From Apostichopus californicus (taxonomy: Eukaryota; Echinodermata; Holothuroidea; Aspidochirotida; Stichopodidae): a stretch of 22,768 nucleotides of DNA. The notes beneath the pieces were generated by a model. The model searched no databases. It saw only the letters and a list, made by a program, of their open reading frames with translations, and was not told the origin of the DNA. Positions 9,367 through 19,832 of this stretch are shown here, piece after piece. The DNA lies in contig JAIPMN010050164.1 of NCBI GenBank assembly GCA_020650975.1, forward strand, positions 1-22,768, written 5' to 3'. Position numbers and translations under genes: made by a program. Numbering within the stretch: the first letter of the stretch is position 1; each line of letters opens with the position of its first letter.

Positions 9367-10834
9367 TATTTTTGCTTATACTCTCAAGGTTTCCAGTACC
9401 TATAACAATTAGGAACCATGAAGGGAGTTTTGCAGCAGAAATTTATGTTATTGATGGGAAGTTTTTCAATCAATAACTTAATACAGAAATCTTCAAACAA
9501 TGAATCAATTCATTCTTCTTCATATTACTTGTTCCGCTTTCCTTGAGAGCAAATTCTCCAACATTTCTTGGCTAAAATGTTTAAAATAATTCTGTAATTG
9601 TGGTAGAAGTGTAGTGTTAAATGATACAAACGTCAACTGTTATTCAGTTCAAGTTATACATTTGTACACATTTTATATGGTCATAGTTAAGGGTAATGAT
9701 ATATCCTATAGAAAGTGCATTTCCATTTCAACTTAATTATATCAGGGTCAGCAGTACATGCATATTAATAACATATAATGTATGTTATAAGTAAAACTAC
9801 GCAACAAAACTAAACAAAAGAAAATGAAGGCTAAGATACTAAGAAAGGAAAAAGGTGAAATCCATAACAAAAGAAGTGAAAGAAAAGTGAGTAAAAAACA
9901 TAACAATTGAAAATATTCTTAAACATTTGAATATACTTAGGGATAGGGTAAGATTGATGTCTTTTATGTTGCAGTAATGGTAGTCCCATCTGTTACCAGG
10001 GATCGTTGCCAGGGGTTTGTTGCCATGTCAACATCCATAAATATAGGTGGTAATTGGTTACCATGAACAAAGTTTAGTTCAGCCTCAAGAAAATATAGAT
10101 ATGATGAATGCACAGTAGTCTGGTTCTCTCCTGAAACACAACTAGCTTGTTAAATTGTTATAATAGAGTAAATATGTTTCTAATAGTACACACATTCCCA
10201 CACCAACACACAAAACAATATGAGCACACACTTAATGTCACCCAGTGTTATTAGACATATAAATTAATCAGCTATCAATGTTAAACTTGTTTAATTTACA
10301 TAGGCAATACATCTCCGAGTGATCATTGTAAAACTGTGGTCTTGCCATACAAATTGACCATCCAAGACTGGACCAAAATACTAGAGTTATCTTCCCTAAA
10401 ATCAATTACCATTTATTTCACCTTCTTTATATTTACTTCAAGGAAATAATTAGCAGAATATTTGACTAAAGGATTCATTAGATCGAGATAAACTACCATG
10501 ATTTTCTCACTTTGTTATCAAACCAATCAGGCCAGTATCACCTTCAAGTATAGTTTAGGTGCAAACCACATTTTGGCCTCCCAAGTTTTGTTACCATCTG
10601 GATGTGAATAATGCAACACAAAACAGATGCATGTGACGTCTTATTTCTGTTTCCATACGTGCACTAAAGTTTTCTTTGTCCAATAATTTCAACAAATAAA
10701 TCTAAAGTAACATTACTAAACTTCCCTGCTTAGATTCTGCTGGAAGTTTTATTATTAATAACAAGATGACTCAGTTATCGTCACCTTTATTTATAACTAT
10801 TTGATTTCTTCAATTTGGTGTCTCTCTCTCACAG

Positions 10835-11008
10835 GAAGCTCACACTCACATGAATCTTGGGGCGATTCTACACATGAATAACAAACTCGAATCTGCAGAG
10901 AGGAGCTACCTTAGAGCACTGGAGATAGAACCAGGACATGAAACTACCTCTCAGAATCTCAAGAAACTACGAACTCTGATGAACAAACGAAAGATTGGCT
11001 CCAAGTAA
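10835..11008 (+). CDS. TMTC2: TMTC2-like protein, last coding exon with stop
   Basis: It enters in phase 0 after a CT-rich acceptor and encodes 57 residues ending at TAA (11006-11008). The core MNLGAILHMNNKLESAERSY, then LRALEIEPGH, is a full TPR, followed by a capping helix (SQNLKKLRTLMNKRK) and the tail IGSK. Human TMTC2, as I remember it, has 'ALMNLGAILHLNGRLQKAEANYLRALQLKPDD' followed by 'QSNLRKLWNIMEKQ' and a short lysine-rich end. The match therefore extends to the C-terminus and the length agrees within two or three residues. Together the four exons give about 185 residues and roughly five TPRs. No break is visible in any exon. Confidence 0.92.
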   Translation, partial: EAHTHMNLGAILHMNNKLESAERSYLRALEIEPGHETTSQNLKKLRTLMNKRKIGSK

Positions 11009-11110
11009 ACCAAAAGCTGAAGAAGAGAGGACGCTTGTCAAACATGGTAAGAGGATGAATGAAGACAAAATGAAACATCGGAAACGGGTCCAAATGGAAA
11101 ATACAATAAA
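11009..11110 (+). other. TMTC2: Probable start of the 3' untranslated region
   Basis: This is sequence after the TAA stop, ending at the first AATAAA. It contains a strong donor-like ATG|GTAAGAG around 11046, so a spliced 3' UTR or an alternative 3' exon is possible. Confidence 0.5.
11105..11110 (+). terminator. Candidate poly(A) signal AATAAA
   Basis: A canonical hexamer lies 97 bases past the stop codon, with a G-rich stretch (ggggtgg) directly after it. Another AATAAA lies at 12079-12084, and in AT-rich DNA such hexamers arise by chance, so usage is not proven. Confidence 0.4.
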
Positions 11111-11251
11111 GGGGTGGAAATAATCATGAAAGAAATACTAGTTTGTAGCGATGATTGTCAAAAAATATATATTTTTTATAGCAAGGTTTGCAATTGTTTT
11201 TACCTGTTCGGTAATCACACCATATTAAAATATTGAAATATATATTATTGG

Positions 11252-11570
11252 AGTTGAGCAAAATCATGTTGCATGTTTGTAATTTGGTTAACCGTGGCAT
11301 ATTATTTAAGTAATATAACTGCGTAGACACACAATTATGGTTCAGTCTTTGGTATAGGATCATGCTGTAGAATGTAACAAAGAATGGAGTGAAATCATGT
11401 CATTGTTGGTAATTTTAAATCCTTGTATATTACCTAATTAATAATACTGGACACACAATTATCTTTCTGTCTTTGGTGGTATTGGATCAAATATTTGTGA
11501 ATATTGAAAAAATTCTACACAGAATGGAGTGAAATCATGTTGTTGTTGGTAATATTGGACTGTGATTTAA
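11252..11570. repeat. ~135-bp diverged tandem repeat, about 2.3 copies
   Basis: 'aaatcatgt' followed by a 'gttggtaat' or 'gtttgtaat' phrase occurs at 11261, 11393 and 11532. Between the copies lie 'acacacaattat' and 'tctttggt' in the same order. The period is 132-139 bp. It lies in or just beyond the 3' UTR. The minus-strand frame at 11124-11363 across it has no recognisable domain. Confidence 0.75.
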
Positions 11571-12440
11571 TTCAGCTATATTGCACACATTTTCCTATAG
11601 TCTGATTGAGGTCGTTGTTAGATGACATACCATTTTGAATGTTGTTACCTGTGTTTTCTTATGTTTGGTTGTTCCTGAATGCATCTTCAATATCTCTTTG
11701 ACTTGAATGAATCTGTTTTAACAGACAATCATGTTTTTAATTCCACTAATCCATTACATATGACAGTAGTGTAGTGATGATTTGAAGATAATTGTTCAGA
11801 TTCATATGCAGATCACTTAAAGAAAGCTAATTGAGTTTATGAAACATTTATCACAAAGCATGAAAAAACGAACACAGGCAAATTACTTTCAAATGCCACA
11901 AGCGGTGATGAAATTTCATAAACTATAAAAAGTCAAAAGAAATTGGTTTGATAAATTTCTCATTAATTTCACTGGAATATGTCTGTACTCCTCTCCCACA
12001 GTGCAGACAATAGGTTTAATTTGGATGATTTTCGAAGGTTAACAGGTATGATGGTTACAACAAAGGGACAAGGGAATGAATAAAATGGAGGGGGGGGGGG
12101 GGAATAGAGCCAAGAATGTCTCTTATTGTCATCTAAGTAGTCTGGGAATTAATAGTTTTAATCATGCTACAGACAAAACAAGGCCAGTTCTATTGTTCTA
12201 CAATCTTGTAGATGCCTGACTCGCTTTCTAATATTTGCAATGATTCTTATTATATCCATGTCTGGTGGTGTCTGCCTTTAAATGTGTTTTCTTCATCTTA
12301 AAGTAGGGTAGTGTTCTACATGGTTGAGGCACTGATTGTGTTTGTAATACCTGTTATCAGTGAGTCAAAGGTTTGTCTGAGGTGAAATAATGTTAATGAC
12401 TAACAGCTCTTCAATGCTTGTGCAATATTTGATGTAAGAA
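11571..12440. other. Downstream AT-rich sequence, no gene seen
   Basis: It contains a second AATAAA (12079-12084) and a 13-G run (12090-12102). Nothing else was recognised. It may be 3' UTR if the distal poly(A) signal is used. Confidence 0.5.
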
Positions 12441-13150
12441 ATGTCAACGGAGGTAGACATATGTATAAGCTTATTCAGGAGTAGTCTACTGTCATCACAT
12501 ATAAGTCATGTCAATGCAGGTAGACAGACATGTTGGCTTATTCTACTGTCATCAGATATTAGATATGTCAATGCAGGTAGACAGATGTATAGGATTATTC
12601 TACTGTCATCACATATTAGACATGGCAATGGGGGTAGACAGATATGTTGGCTTATTCTACTGTTATCACATATTAGACATGTCAATGCAGGTAGACAGAT
12701 ATATGGAGTATTCTACTGTCATCACATATTATACATGTCATTGCAGGTAGACAGATATATGGAGTATTCTACTGTCATCACATATTATACATGTCATTGC
12801 AGGTAGACAGATATATAGGAGTATTCTACTGTCATCACATAGACATGTCAATGCAGGTAGACAGATGTATGGAGTAAATTCTACTGTCATCACATATTCA
12901 ACATGTCAACAGAGGTAGACAGATGTATGGGAGTATTCTACTGTCATCACATATTAGACATGTCAATGCAGGTAGACAGATGTATGGAGTATTCTACTGT
13001 CATCACATATTTGACATGTCAATGCAGGTAGACAGATGTATGGAGTATTCTACTGTCATCACATATTTGACATGTCAATGCAGGTAGACAGATATAAAGG
13101 CTTATTCTACTGTCATCACATATTCAACATGTCAACAGGGGAAGACAGAA
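12441..13150. repeat. 57-bp minisatellite, 13 copies
   Basis: The phrase atgtcaatgcaggtagacag or a variant starts at 12441, 12508, 12565, 12622, 12679, 12735, 12791, 12845, 12903, 12960, 13015, 13072 and 13129. Most spacings are 54-58 bp, with 57 the commonest. Each unit also holds 'tattctactgtcatcacata'. The first and last units are the most diverged. Because 57 is a multiple of three, the array yields open frames (12441-12806 and 12508-12750); these are by-products and not genes. Confidence 0.93.
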
Positions 13151-13760
13151 AATTGTTTCAAAGACAGCATGTCTTATTTTTTATTTATAATATACATATG
13201 CACTAATTAATTAGTTTGTCATATTCATGAATCCATTTCCCCTTTGTTTGAAAGTATATGTAAGTTTGATGTTCAACCTAGAAAGCTTTAATATGAAAAA
13301 AAAAATAACCCTTTAAACATTCATTTACGAAGGACCGCCTATATTTTGCCTGGAAATATTAAAGCTGTGTGGGTTGATCTCTCCATCATGTTTAAAAAAA
13401 AAAATTAATTTGAAAGATGAGGTTTAGAACAGGTGCAACGGAAATATCGTAATAAATATTGCAATTGTACCTTTTGGTAATATGGCTGTGCACTGGGTGG
13501 ATACAATTGATTTTTCTTGGTAGAGCATCACTTGTGTGTGGAGAAATCATGACTTGGGATTCAGGCATCTGTTTTCAGTGACTGATAAGGCAAGGTACCA
13601 GCTTATTACACCTTTGATGTACTTTTTGTAGAACATTGCACAAGACACTGTGAGTTAATCTGAGGAGTGTTAATTGTAGTAATGCAACCAGTTGTGTATG
13701 ATATACATCTATTTAGGCTGCCACAAGCAGATTATTAATCATGTCCCAGAGAGGTGAATA
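13151..13760. other. AT-rich intergenic sequence, nothing recognised
   Basis: It has short poly(A) runs near 13290 and 13395. I see no exon, RNA gene or mobile element. Confidence 0.5.
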
Positions 13761-13857
13761 GTTGGTGAGGGAGGGGGGTTAGTTGGTGAGGGAGGGGGGT
13801 TAGTTGGTGAGGGAGTGGGGTTAGTTGGTGAGGGAGGGGGTTAGTTGGTGTTGGGGC
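13761..13857 (+). repeat. G-rich 21-bp minisatellite, five copies
   Basis: Units beginning GTTGGTGAGGGAG start at 13761, 13782, 13803, 13824 and 13844 (last partial). Each carries several G-runs of three or more, so the + strand could form G-quadruplexes. A related but irregular G-rich stretch (gatgtgggtgagggtgg twice) follows at 13904-13945. Confidence 0.9.
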
Positions 13858-13945
13858 TAGAGCCATCATGTACTAGACAAAGTACTGACTAATGGCAGTA
13901 GGGAGATGTGGGTGAGGGTGGGTGAAGGAGATGTGGGTGAGGGTG

Positions 13946-14764
13946 GTTGCGGTTCTTCAGTTTTAATGTGGTTGGGTGAGCAGGGTCTTAGAAAATTCAT
14001 CTTATTTGAAATTGATTGGCTTTTTATTAGTTTTGTTTTATTGGAAAGATTTATTAAATTATCGTACAAACAGAGTGCCAAAAGATAGTTGGACTATTCT
14101 TACCACCCAGTTTGCTTACAGTATTTTAAGATGCCAATTTTTCCTTCTTAAACTTTCCCATAAATTAAAATCTTTTGGACCCCTAATTAGTAAATTACCC
14201 CCTATCATGTTTCCATCTTTCTTATTAAATCTGAATTTGAGGTTCAGTCAAGAGTAGAAGATGAGTTGCCTGAAAAGGGATGAGTAATGTATCTTAGAAT
14301 TGATTATCCAATTGAAATGCCCAAAAGGCAAAGTAACCACACCTTCTGAAAAACATGAGCTTTATGTATATTCCCCAAAGTTCATCTTCAAATTAAAAAA
14401 TTGCAATGACCAATTTTGCCAGCATCTGGCATTTCATTTAAGAGATAATAAATCTTATATAATTCTGTGGGTGGTCTAAGTCAAGATGTGGTAATAATCC
14501 GACTTATTCTGCATCCAGATTCATGATATAGTTCCATCCTGATCTTTAAACTGATCTGTGATTTGTGACTGTGTGTGATCTAATGATACAACAGGGACTT
14601 ATGACATTGAACTTGAAATTATAAAAGCAGACAGTTTTTGTTGTTGTTTTCTCTTATCTAGAAGGGAGAATATTTTTATGTTGGATTTATTAATATAATA
14701 TATTCTAGACAGCTGTTTGAAGTCAATTAATACTTCTCATAGGAACTCGGTAAATTAATGAAGC
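13946..14764. other. AT-rich intergenic sequence, nothing recognised
   Basis: Overlapping frames at 13906-14088, 13976-14257 and 13866-14081 (minus) show no domain, have low-complexity character, and lie partly on G-rich repeats. No element ends or RNA genes were recognised. Confidence 0.5.
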
Positions 14765-14776
14765 TGAGATTGATAC
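14765..14776. repeat. LINE target-site duplication (3' side)
   Basis: TGAGATTGATAC, a perfect 12-base match to 15320-15331. It lies beside the (TTA)n tail. Confidence 0.8.
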
Positions 14777-15319
14777 CACTGTAATAATAATAATAATAAA
14801 TTACATTTATATAGCGCTTAATATAGCAATTCAAAGCGCTTTACAAAGTAGGAAAGAGACAACGGAAACCAAGGAAAAAAATGAAACTAGGAATCAAACA
14901 GAAATGTTTTAAGTTGTCTCTTGAAAATACAAACTTAGGGAGAGTCACAAACGTGAAATGGGAGTTTATACCAAAGAGAAGGCGCAGCAACAGAAAATGC
15001 ATGATCGCTACAACGAGTGCGGGTACGTGGACCAGGACTTAATTGCAAATGCGCATGATAGGAAGAGCGAAGTGTAACTGTAGTTGACCGACGCAAAGGA
15101 GTAAGAAGGTCAGTGATCATATGGAGGGGCAAGCCCATTGATCGCTTTGTAGGTGAAATATGATCTTAAACTGGATGCGCTGAGAGATGGGAAGCCAATG
15201 CAATGAACGGAGTACAGGAGTGATGTGATCAAACTTTTAAGTGAGTGAGACTAGGCGCGCAGCAGGGTTCTGAATTCTCCCCTTCACCTGCAAGAGGTTA
15301 GCTCCACTATTAAAAGATG
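14777..15319 (-). mobile_element. 5'-truncated CR1/L2-like LINE, RT-ORF 3' end
   Basis: Read on the minus strand, the right part encodes a decayed C-terminus of a non-LTR retrotransposon ORF2. Frame pieces include FDHITPVLRSLHWLPISQRI, then a frameshift to AINGLAPPY, then DLLTPLRRSTTVTLRSS and SDHAFSVAAPSLWYKLPFHV. After an in-frame stop comes FKRQLKTFLFDS. This order is typical of CR1/L2-type LINEs. The 3' tail includes 'aaagcgctttgaattgctat', 'gcgctatataaat' and a (TTA)n run, as in such elements. Direct repeats TGAGATTGATAC at 14765-14776 and 15320-15331 flank it exactly, consistent with target-primed insertion. It is short, frameshifted and not functional. Confidence 0.88.
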
Positions 15320-15331
15320 TGAGATTGATAC
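15320..15331. repeat. LINE target-site duplication (5' side)
   Basis: TGAGATTGATAC, identical to 14765-14776. It marks the truncated 5' end of the element. Confidence 0.8.
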
Positions 15332-15949
15332 AAACAGGATACACTCAATATTGTACTCGCAAGTTACAGGACCAAACACCATCCTAGCCAAATAACTATA
15401 TATAATTTAAAAAAAACTTTAACAAGAGAGCAATCCACAGAATTGCATATATAGTCGCCAGCAAACACTGATTTCAAATGAACAGATTTATTATTAGCTA
15501 TGCAATCTGGCAATACCATTTTTGAAGTTAACATGATTTCATTCTTTTGTGAACCCTACACTGAACAAAAGTAGTCTTGGAGCCTGACTCCAGAATCATA
15601 CTTTTAACAGTGATAGAATTATTGTAAAATTGTCCCTTTTTTGTCCATTTTATACTAATTTTTAAGACTAGAAAGATTACCACTCATTCTCAATGCCGCG
15701 AGAAGGTACTTATACATAGACTAGGCCAACTTTGTCCTCTTGTGCACTTAGATGCAGAGAATAGACCTAGGCTATGTGCCTAGACATAATACGGTAAATG
15801 TATCGCGCACACTCCCGCACACGTTTACAAGTTATAGGCTAGACCCAGACTCATAGATAAACCTCGTCACAAAACTGTGACTTTTCCATTAGCATGTTGA
15901 ATGCGCTATCATTGCGTCGTTTGACAATATTGTGCTAAAAATACATTTG
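15332..15949. other. Intergenic sequence, no gene seen
   Basis: It is mostly AT-rich. The part from about 15690 to 15950 has more CpG than its surroundings. No exon with convincing splice signals was recognised. Confidence 0.45.
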
Positions 15950-16380
15950 ACGTATAACCACGTGACCTTTGACCTCGTTCCCATGGCAACCAAATATTTT
16001 GGTAGCACTTAACATTTTCCATTATACCTTTGAAGGTACCATGTGAATTCTATGTTCCCCCTTGGAAGTTATAGCATATATCAACTTGAACTACATTTGA
16101 CCTCAGACCGTGGTTCCTGGGGACTGAGACACAATGGTTCATCCTAAGGTACCTTCCCACCAAAGTTTGAAGAAAATCAGTATCTAGGAGGAAATTTTGA
16201 CACAATATTGAACACACACACACAGACTGACACAATGACACACACACTTGCACATATTTTGACCCCTACTTCAGTCATGGACATCTGGTCACCAAGTGTG
16301 ACCCCACCATGGGTGACCCCCAAAGAGTAGCTAATTTAGAAAAACTAACCAATATCATGGCAACTGTTGCTATGGCAACT
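15950..16380. repeat. Probable dispersed repeat with AC-rich core
   Basis: The segment has phrases such as 'ccaaagtttgaagaaaatca', 'ggaggaaattttgacacaat', an interrupted (AC)n run at about 16213-16253, and 'gtgaccccaccatgggtgac'. From general experience these recur in dispersed repeats of marine invertebrate genomes. Only one copy lies in this window, so the repeat nature is inferred. It ends with a short tandem 'atggcaactg' pair at about 16358-16381. Confidence 0.45.
15959..15991. promoter_or_regulatory. E-box, DR1 and X-box-like motif cluster
   Basis: CACGTG (15959-15964) overlaps a perfect DR1 nuclear-receptor motif on the minus strand, AGGTCAAAGGTCA (complement of 15963-15975). CCATGGCAACC (15981-15991), resembling half of an RFX X-box, follows. 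The motifs are plainly visible, but function is unproven and the stretch may belong to a dispersed repeat. Confidence 0.25.
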
Positions 16381-18846
16381 GACACAGCTGTACAATATTG
16401 GAGCAATGCGATAACAAATAATATTCCTTAACAATGAACAAGAATAAATGAATTATCAAGTATTTACATTTGGTTAAGAAAGACAATTATTGAATAATGG
16501 TAGTAATCATTCAAGCTTCTGATACAGCTCACAAATATTTGAGTGTATATTTTTTTTATTTGAAAAAGTTGATTTAATATTAACCAGAGATTGACATTCA
16601 TTACTAACCTGAATGTGATATTATTATGTCTTCTGCAATATTTTAACCGAGAAATAAGCGAAACTTCCCCTTTTTTTGGCAAGAATTTGAAACCCAAACT
16701 TTGTTATTATTTGAACACTCACCTGTTTAGTTATTTACTTTTATATATAGTCGCTTCGTAATCCATCTTACCATACAATCTGCTGTTGTTTTCAAATCTC
16801 TGGGTTGTTGTTTGCCTTCTATGAGGACAAGAGTTTTACGTCATTCTACTACCGATGGAATATTTCATTTCAGCGTGGCAGCATACTTAAATGTGCCTCA
16901 CTGAAGGGGAAATAATTGAATCGTGTCTCAAGTGGCTAATATTTTACCGGGAGATGTAAAAAGCATTTCATAACGTATGGCACGTTCTTGGAAATCCCTA
17001 TCCATGATTGGCTACTTAGATTTTGGTTTTAAGAAAATTGTTTTAATTCAACTAATGTTTTTGCATCTGTTTTTTGTTTTCAAGACTTTGGTGTTATTGA
17101 GAACAGTTAGTTTTATTTCAGGTAATATCCCTTGTGTTTTGATGTAATGATTCATTAACAAAGTTACATTAGCATTGCAAAACCTTGGTTGTTTCCTCCT
17201 ATCAAAACATGCTCTGTTTACCTAGAATAAATTTACCAAATCTAGAGTAGCTGAGTGCACCAGTATTAATGATGACAGGGTTGCACTTGATGGTTTCCAT
17301 CAAAGTAGTTGCTTTTATCTTACCTTTCTTTGCTATGAATACTGATATTTTACCTTTTTCAGGAAGAAATAAAGATGGAAAGCTAGTAAACTGTTTTTTG
17401 AGGATGTTGATGTAAAATTTAAATGTTGACTTGAAGTTGAACTTAGTTTTGTGCATTTTAGATGTGTATATACATGTGTGTCAAGTTGAATTCAGCTCTC
17501 CACTCCCCTCACCCTCCAACTTAGCTCTCTCATATAATGTTAAAATTGCCCCTGTCGCTTTGCGAATATAGTTGGATCTGACTCTTGTCTTATTTAAATG
17601 ATGTTATTTGTGATTTATCTTGCCTTCATTCCTTAATTATATCTTAATCTTTCATTCTCTTGGTCTTAATTTTTCCTTTTTTTCTTCATTTTAAGTTGTA
17701 AATTCACTCAATCTTTCTGGTTAAAGTTTTCTTCATTTGCATGAGAAAGAGGAATTAAGAAAAAGATTATTTTTGCTAAGGACATTGTAACTTTTTTCTT
17801 GTTAGAACACATCATGATTTAAAGTTATATTATATTTCTGTTATTATTGGCTGTAAACTTGAAATGATGAAACTGTTCACACAAGTTTACACCCCTTCAT
17901 TTACATAAATGGTTGCTATACTTTGTTTTATATTAACTTAATTCTGTTTTCCTGTGGTCCTTTTATCTGATTAATATTATTCAGCTATTAATTGGATTTA
18001 TTCAATACCAAAATATAATTTTTTAAGTAATTGGTACGCATTTTGGGGTGTATGTGTGTGTGAAGGAGGGAGGGGGGGGGGAGGGGTGCACTTTATTTTT
18101 GTAATTCTCCCACCAATAGTTTTGATCTGTATATAATATAAACTTGTACATACATCTTTATCTTTAAATGGTGCAATGCTTTCAAAATAAACTTCATCAA
18201 TTCCGCAGCCTTGATGCTTTGTTGTTCTCATTTTTTCCTTGTTTTAATGTGAAAGCTTAATTTTAACTATCAAGTCAAAGCTTAAATGACATACTTATTG
18301 AGGTGTAAATGTATGTTTGACATGTAAGTGAGGTATATATTCTAAACAGCCTAATGAAATTGTCATGTAGTTCCAACATGCCATATTCTATATGATCAGT
18401 TGAAGTTTAATACGGTTTGTAGCAAACGTGAACATGAAAACAGGTGTGCTGTTATAAATGCACAAGTCCAAATTTAAGTTTACTCTCTTCAAAATGTGAG
18501 TCCAGTTTCAACTTTACAAGTGGATACATCAGAATATGACTTTTTTGTATTCATTTTATAAGCGTTGCAAACCCCATAGGGCAAGTTGGAATTGGTTAAA
18601 ACAAGAAATAAAGCAAATAATAAAAACTGTGAATGTGCATGTATGACATCACACCTGCTTGCTTCCAGTTCACTTTTGGTACAAATGTGTCCATTTCAAC
18701 CAGCAATGTCTGGAAATGGCAAGTAAGACTTGTATACAAGTTTAACCAGTTATCTGACCAAAAAGAAATCTACATTTGAGTTGAATACTTGAGACAAAGT
18801 TTTAAACAATCCTTTAACAGAAAATATAACCTCACAGCAAATTATG
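16381..18846. other. Long AT-rich stretch without recognised genes
   Basis: Frames at 16464-16697, 17202-17456 and 17998-18231 (all minus) have no recognisable domain. A G-rich run lies at about 18064-18086. I see no tandem array, transposon end or RNA gene here. Confidence 0.5.
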
Positions 18847-19523
18847 CGTGATAGAAACACAAGTGCTACTTGGAGTAAATATGTCCCACTCCTGCATGTA
18901 CATGATAGAAACACAAGTGCTACTTTGAGTAAATGTGTCCCACTCCTGCATATACATGATAGAAACACAAGTGCTACTTTGAGTAAATGTGTCCCACTCC
19001 TTTGTTGACATGACAGAAACACAAGTGCTACTTGGAGTAAATGTGTCCCACTCCTGCATGTACAAGATAGAAACACAAGTGCTACTTGGAGTAAATGTGT
19101 CCCACTCCTGCATGAACATTATAGAAACACAAGTGCTACTTGGAAGAAATGTGTCCCACTCCTGCATGTACATTATAGAAACACAAGTGCTACTTGAAGT
19201 AAATGTGTCCCACTCCTGCATGTGCATGATAGAAACACAAGTGCTTCTTGGCGTAAATGTGTCACACTCCTGCATGTACATGATAGAAACACAAGTGCTA
19301 CTTTGAGTAAATGTGACCCACTCCTGCATGTACATGATAGAAACAAGTTCTACTTGGAGTAAATGTGTCCCACTCCTGCATGTACATGATAGAAACACAA
19401 GTTCTACTTGGAGTAAATGTGTCCCACTCCTGCATGTACATGATAGAAACACAAGTGCTACTTGGAGTAAATGTGTCCCACTCCTGCATGTACATTATAG
19501 AAACACAAGTGCTACCTCGAGTA
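18847..19523. repeat. 54-bp minisatellite, 13 copies
   Basis: The motif TAGAAACAC (or a close variant) starts at 18852, 18906, 18960, 19014, 19068, 19122, 19176, 19230, 19284, 19338, 19390, 19444 and 19498. The spacing is exactly 54 bp except for one 52-bp step (19338 to 19390). Each unit also contains 'aagtgctacttggagtaaat' and 'gtgtcccactcctgcatgta'. A degenerate further unit follows at about 19548-19580. Since 54 is 18 codons, four of the six frames stay open. This explains the 206-codon minus-strand frame at 18832-19452 and its shadows. Confidence 0.95.
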
Positions 19524-19547
19524 AAATATGACCTTCATAGACGCATA

Positions 19548-19723
19548 CACATGACAGAAACATACATATCCTTGGAGGAACCTCTCCAATTTATAACAAA
19601 CATTATTAGATATAATCATTTTCTTGTTCTGCAAATACATGATGGAATTGGTTACATTCATAAGTGGCCCATTTGTGCCTACAAAGCAGCAGTGTTGTCA
19701 CCAACTCAATATTTCTCATATAA
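19548..19723. other. Degenerate array edge and unremarkable sequence
   Basis: 'acatgacagaaacat' followed by 'ccttggagga' is a decayed 54-bp unit. The rest is AT-rich with nothing recognised. Confidence 0.5.
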
Positions 19724-19832
19724 AGTCACAAGTCATTTGATTGTTTCACATTTGAAGTCAAGTCACAAGTCATTATTCTCAAGTGAAGTCACACAAGTCA
19801 TTTCCTTTTATGACACGTCAAGTCACAAGTTA
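19724..19832. repeat. Irregular AAGTCACAAGTCA repeat
   Basis: The phrase 'aagtcacaagtcatt' or a close form recurs at about 19724, 19758, 19785 and 19809 with varied spacing. This looks like a decayed simple-sequence-type repeat. Confidence 0.65.

Larger units (their letters stand above)
8063..10834 (+). other. TMTC2: Last intron (2772 bp, phase 0)
   Basis: It runs from GTACGC at 8063 to the acceptor, a CT-rich tract 'tctctctctcacag' ending at 10834. It contains the 20-bp minisatellite and its flanking ~210-bp direct repeats (8396-9366). The part from about 9400 to 10800 is AT-rich with no recognised element. Confidence 0.85.

Noticed and set aside
12441-12806. 121-codon open frame
   Set aside because: It is a translation of the 57-bp minisatellite, with a second overlapping frame equally open.
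17202-17456. 84-codon minus-strand open frame
   Set aside because: No recognisable domain, lysine/phenylalanine-rich as expected from AT-rich DNA, and no convincing splice or promoter context.
18832-19452. 206-codon minus-strand open frame with an 18-residue repeat
   Set aside because: It lies wholly on the 54-bp array, four of six frames are open there, and no conserved domain or gene context is visible.
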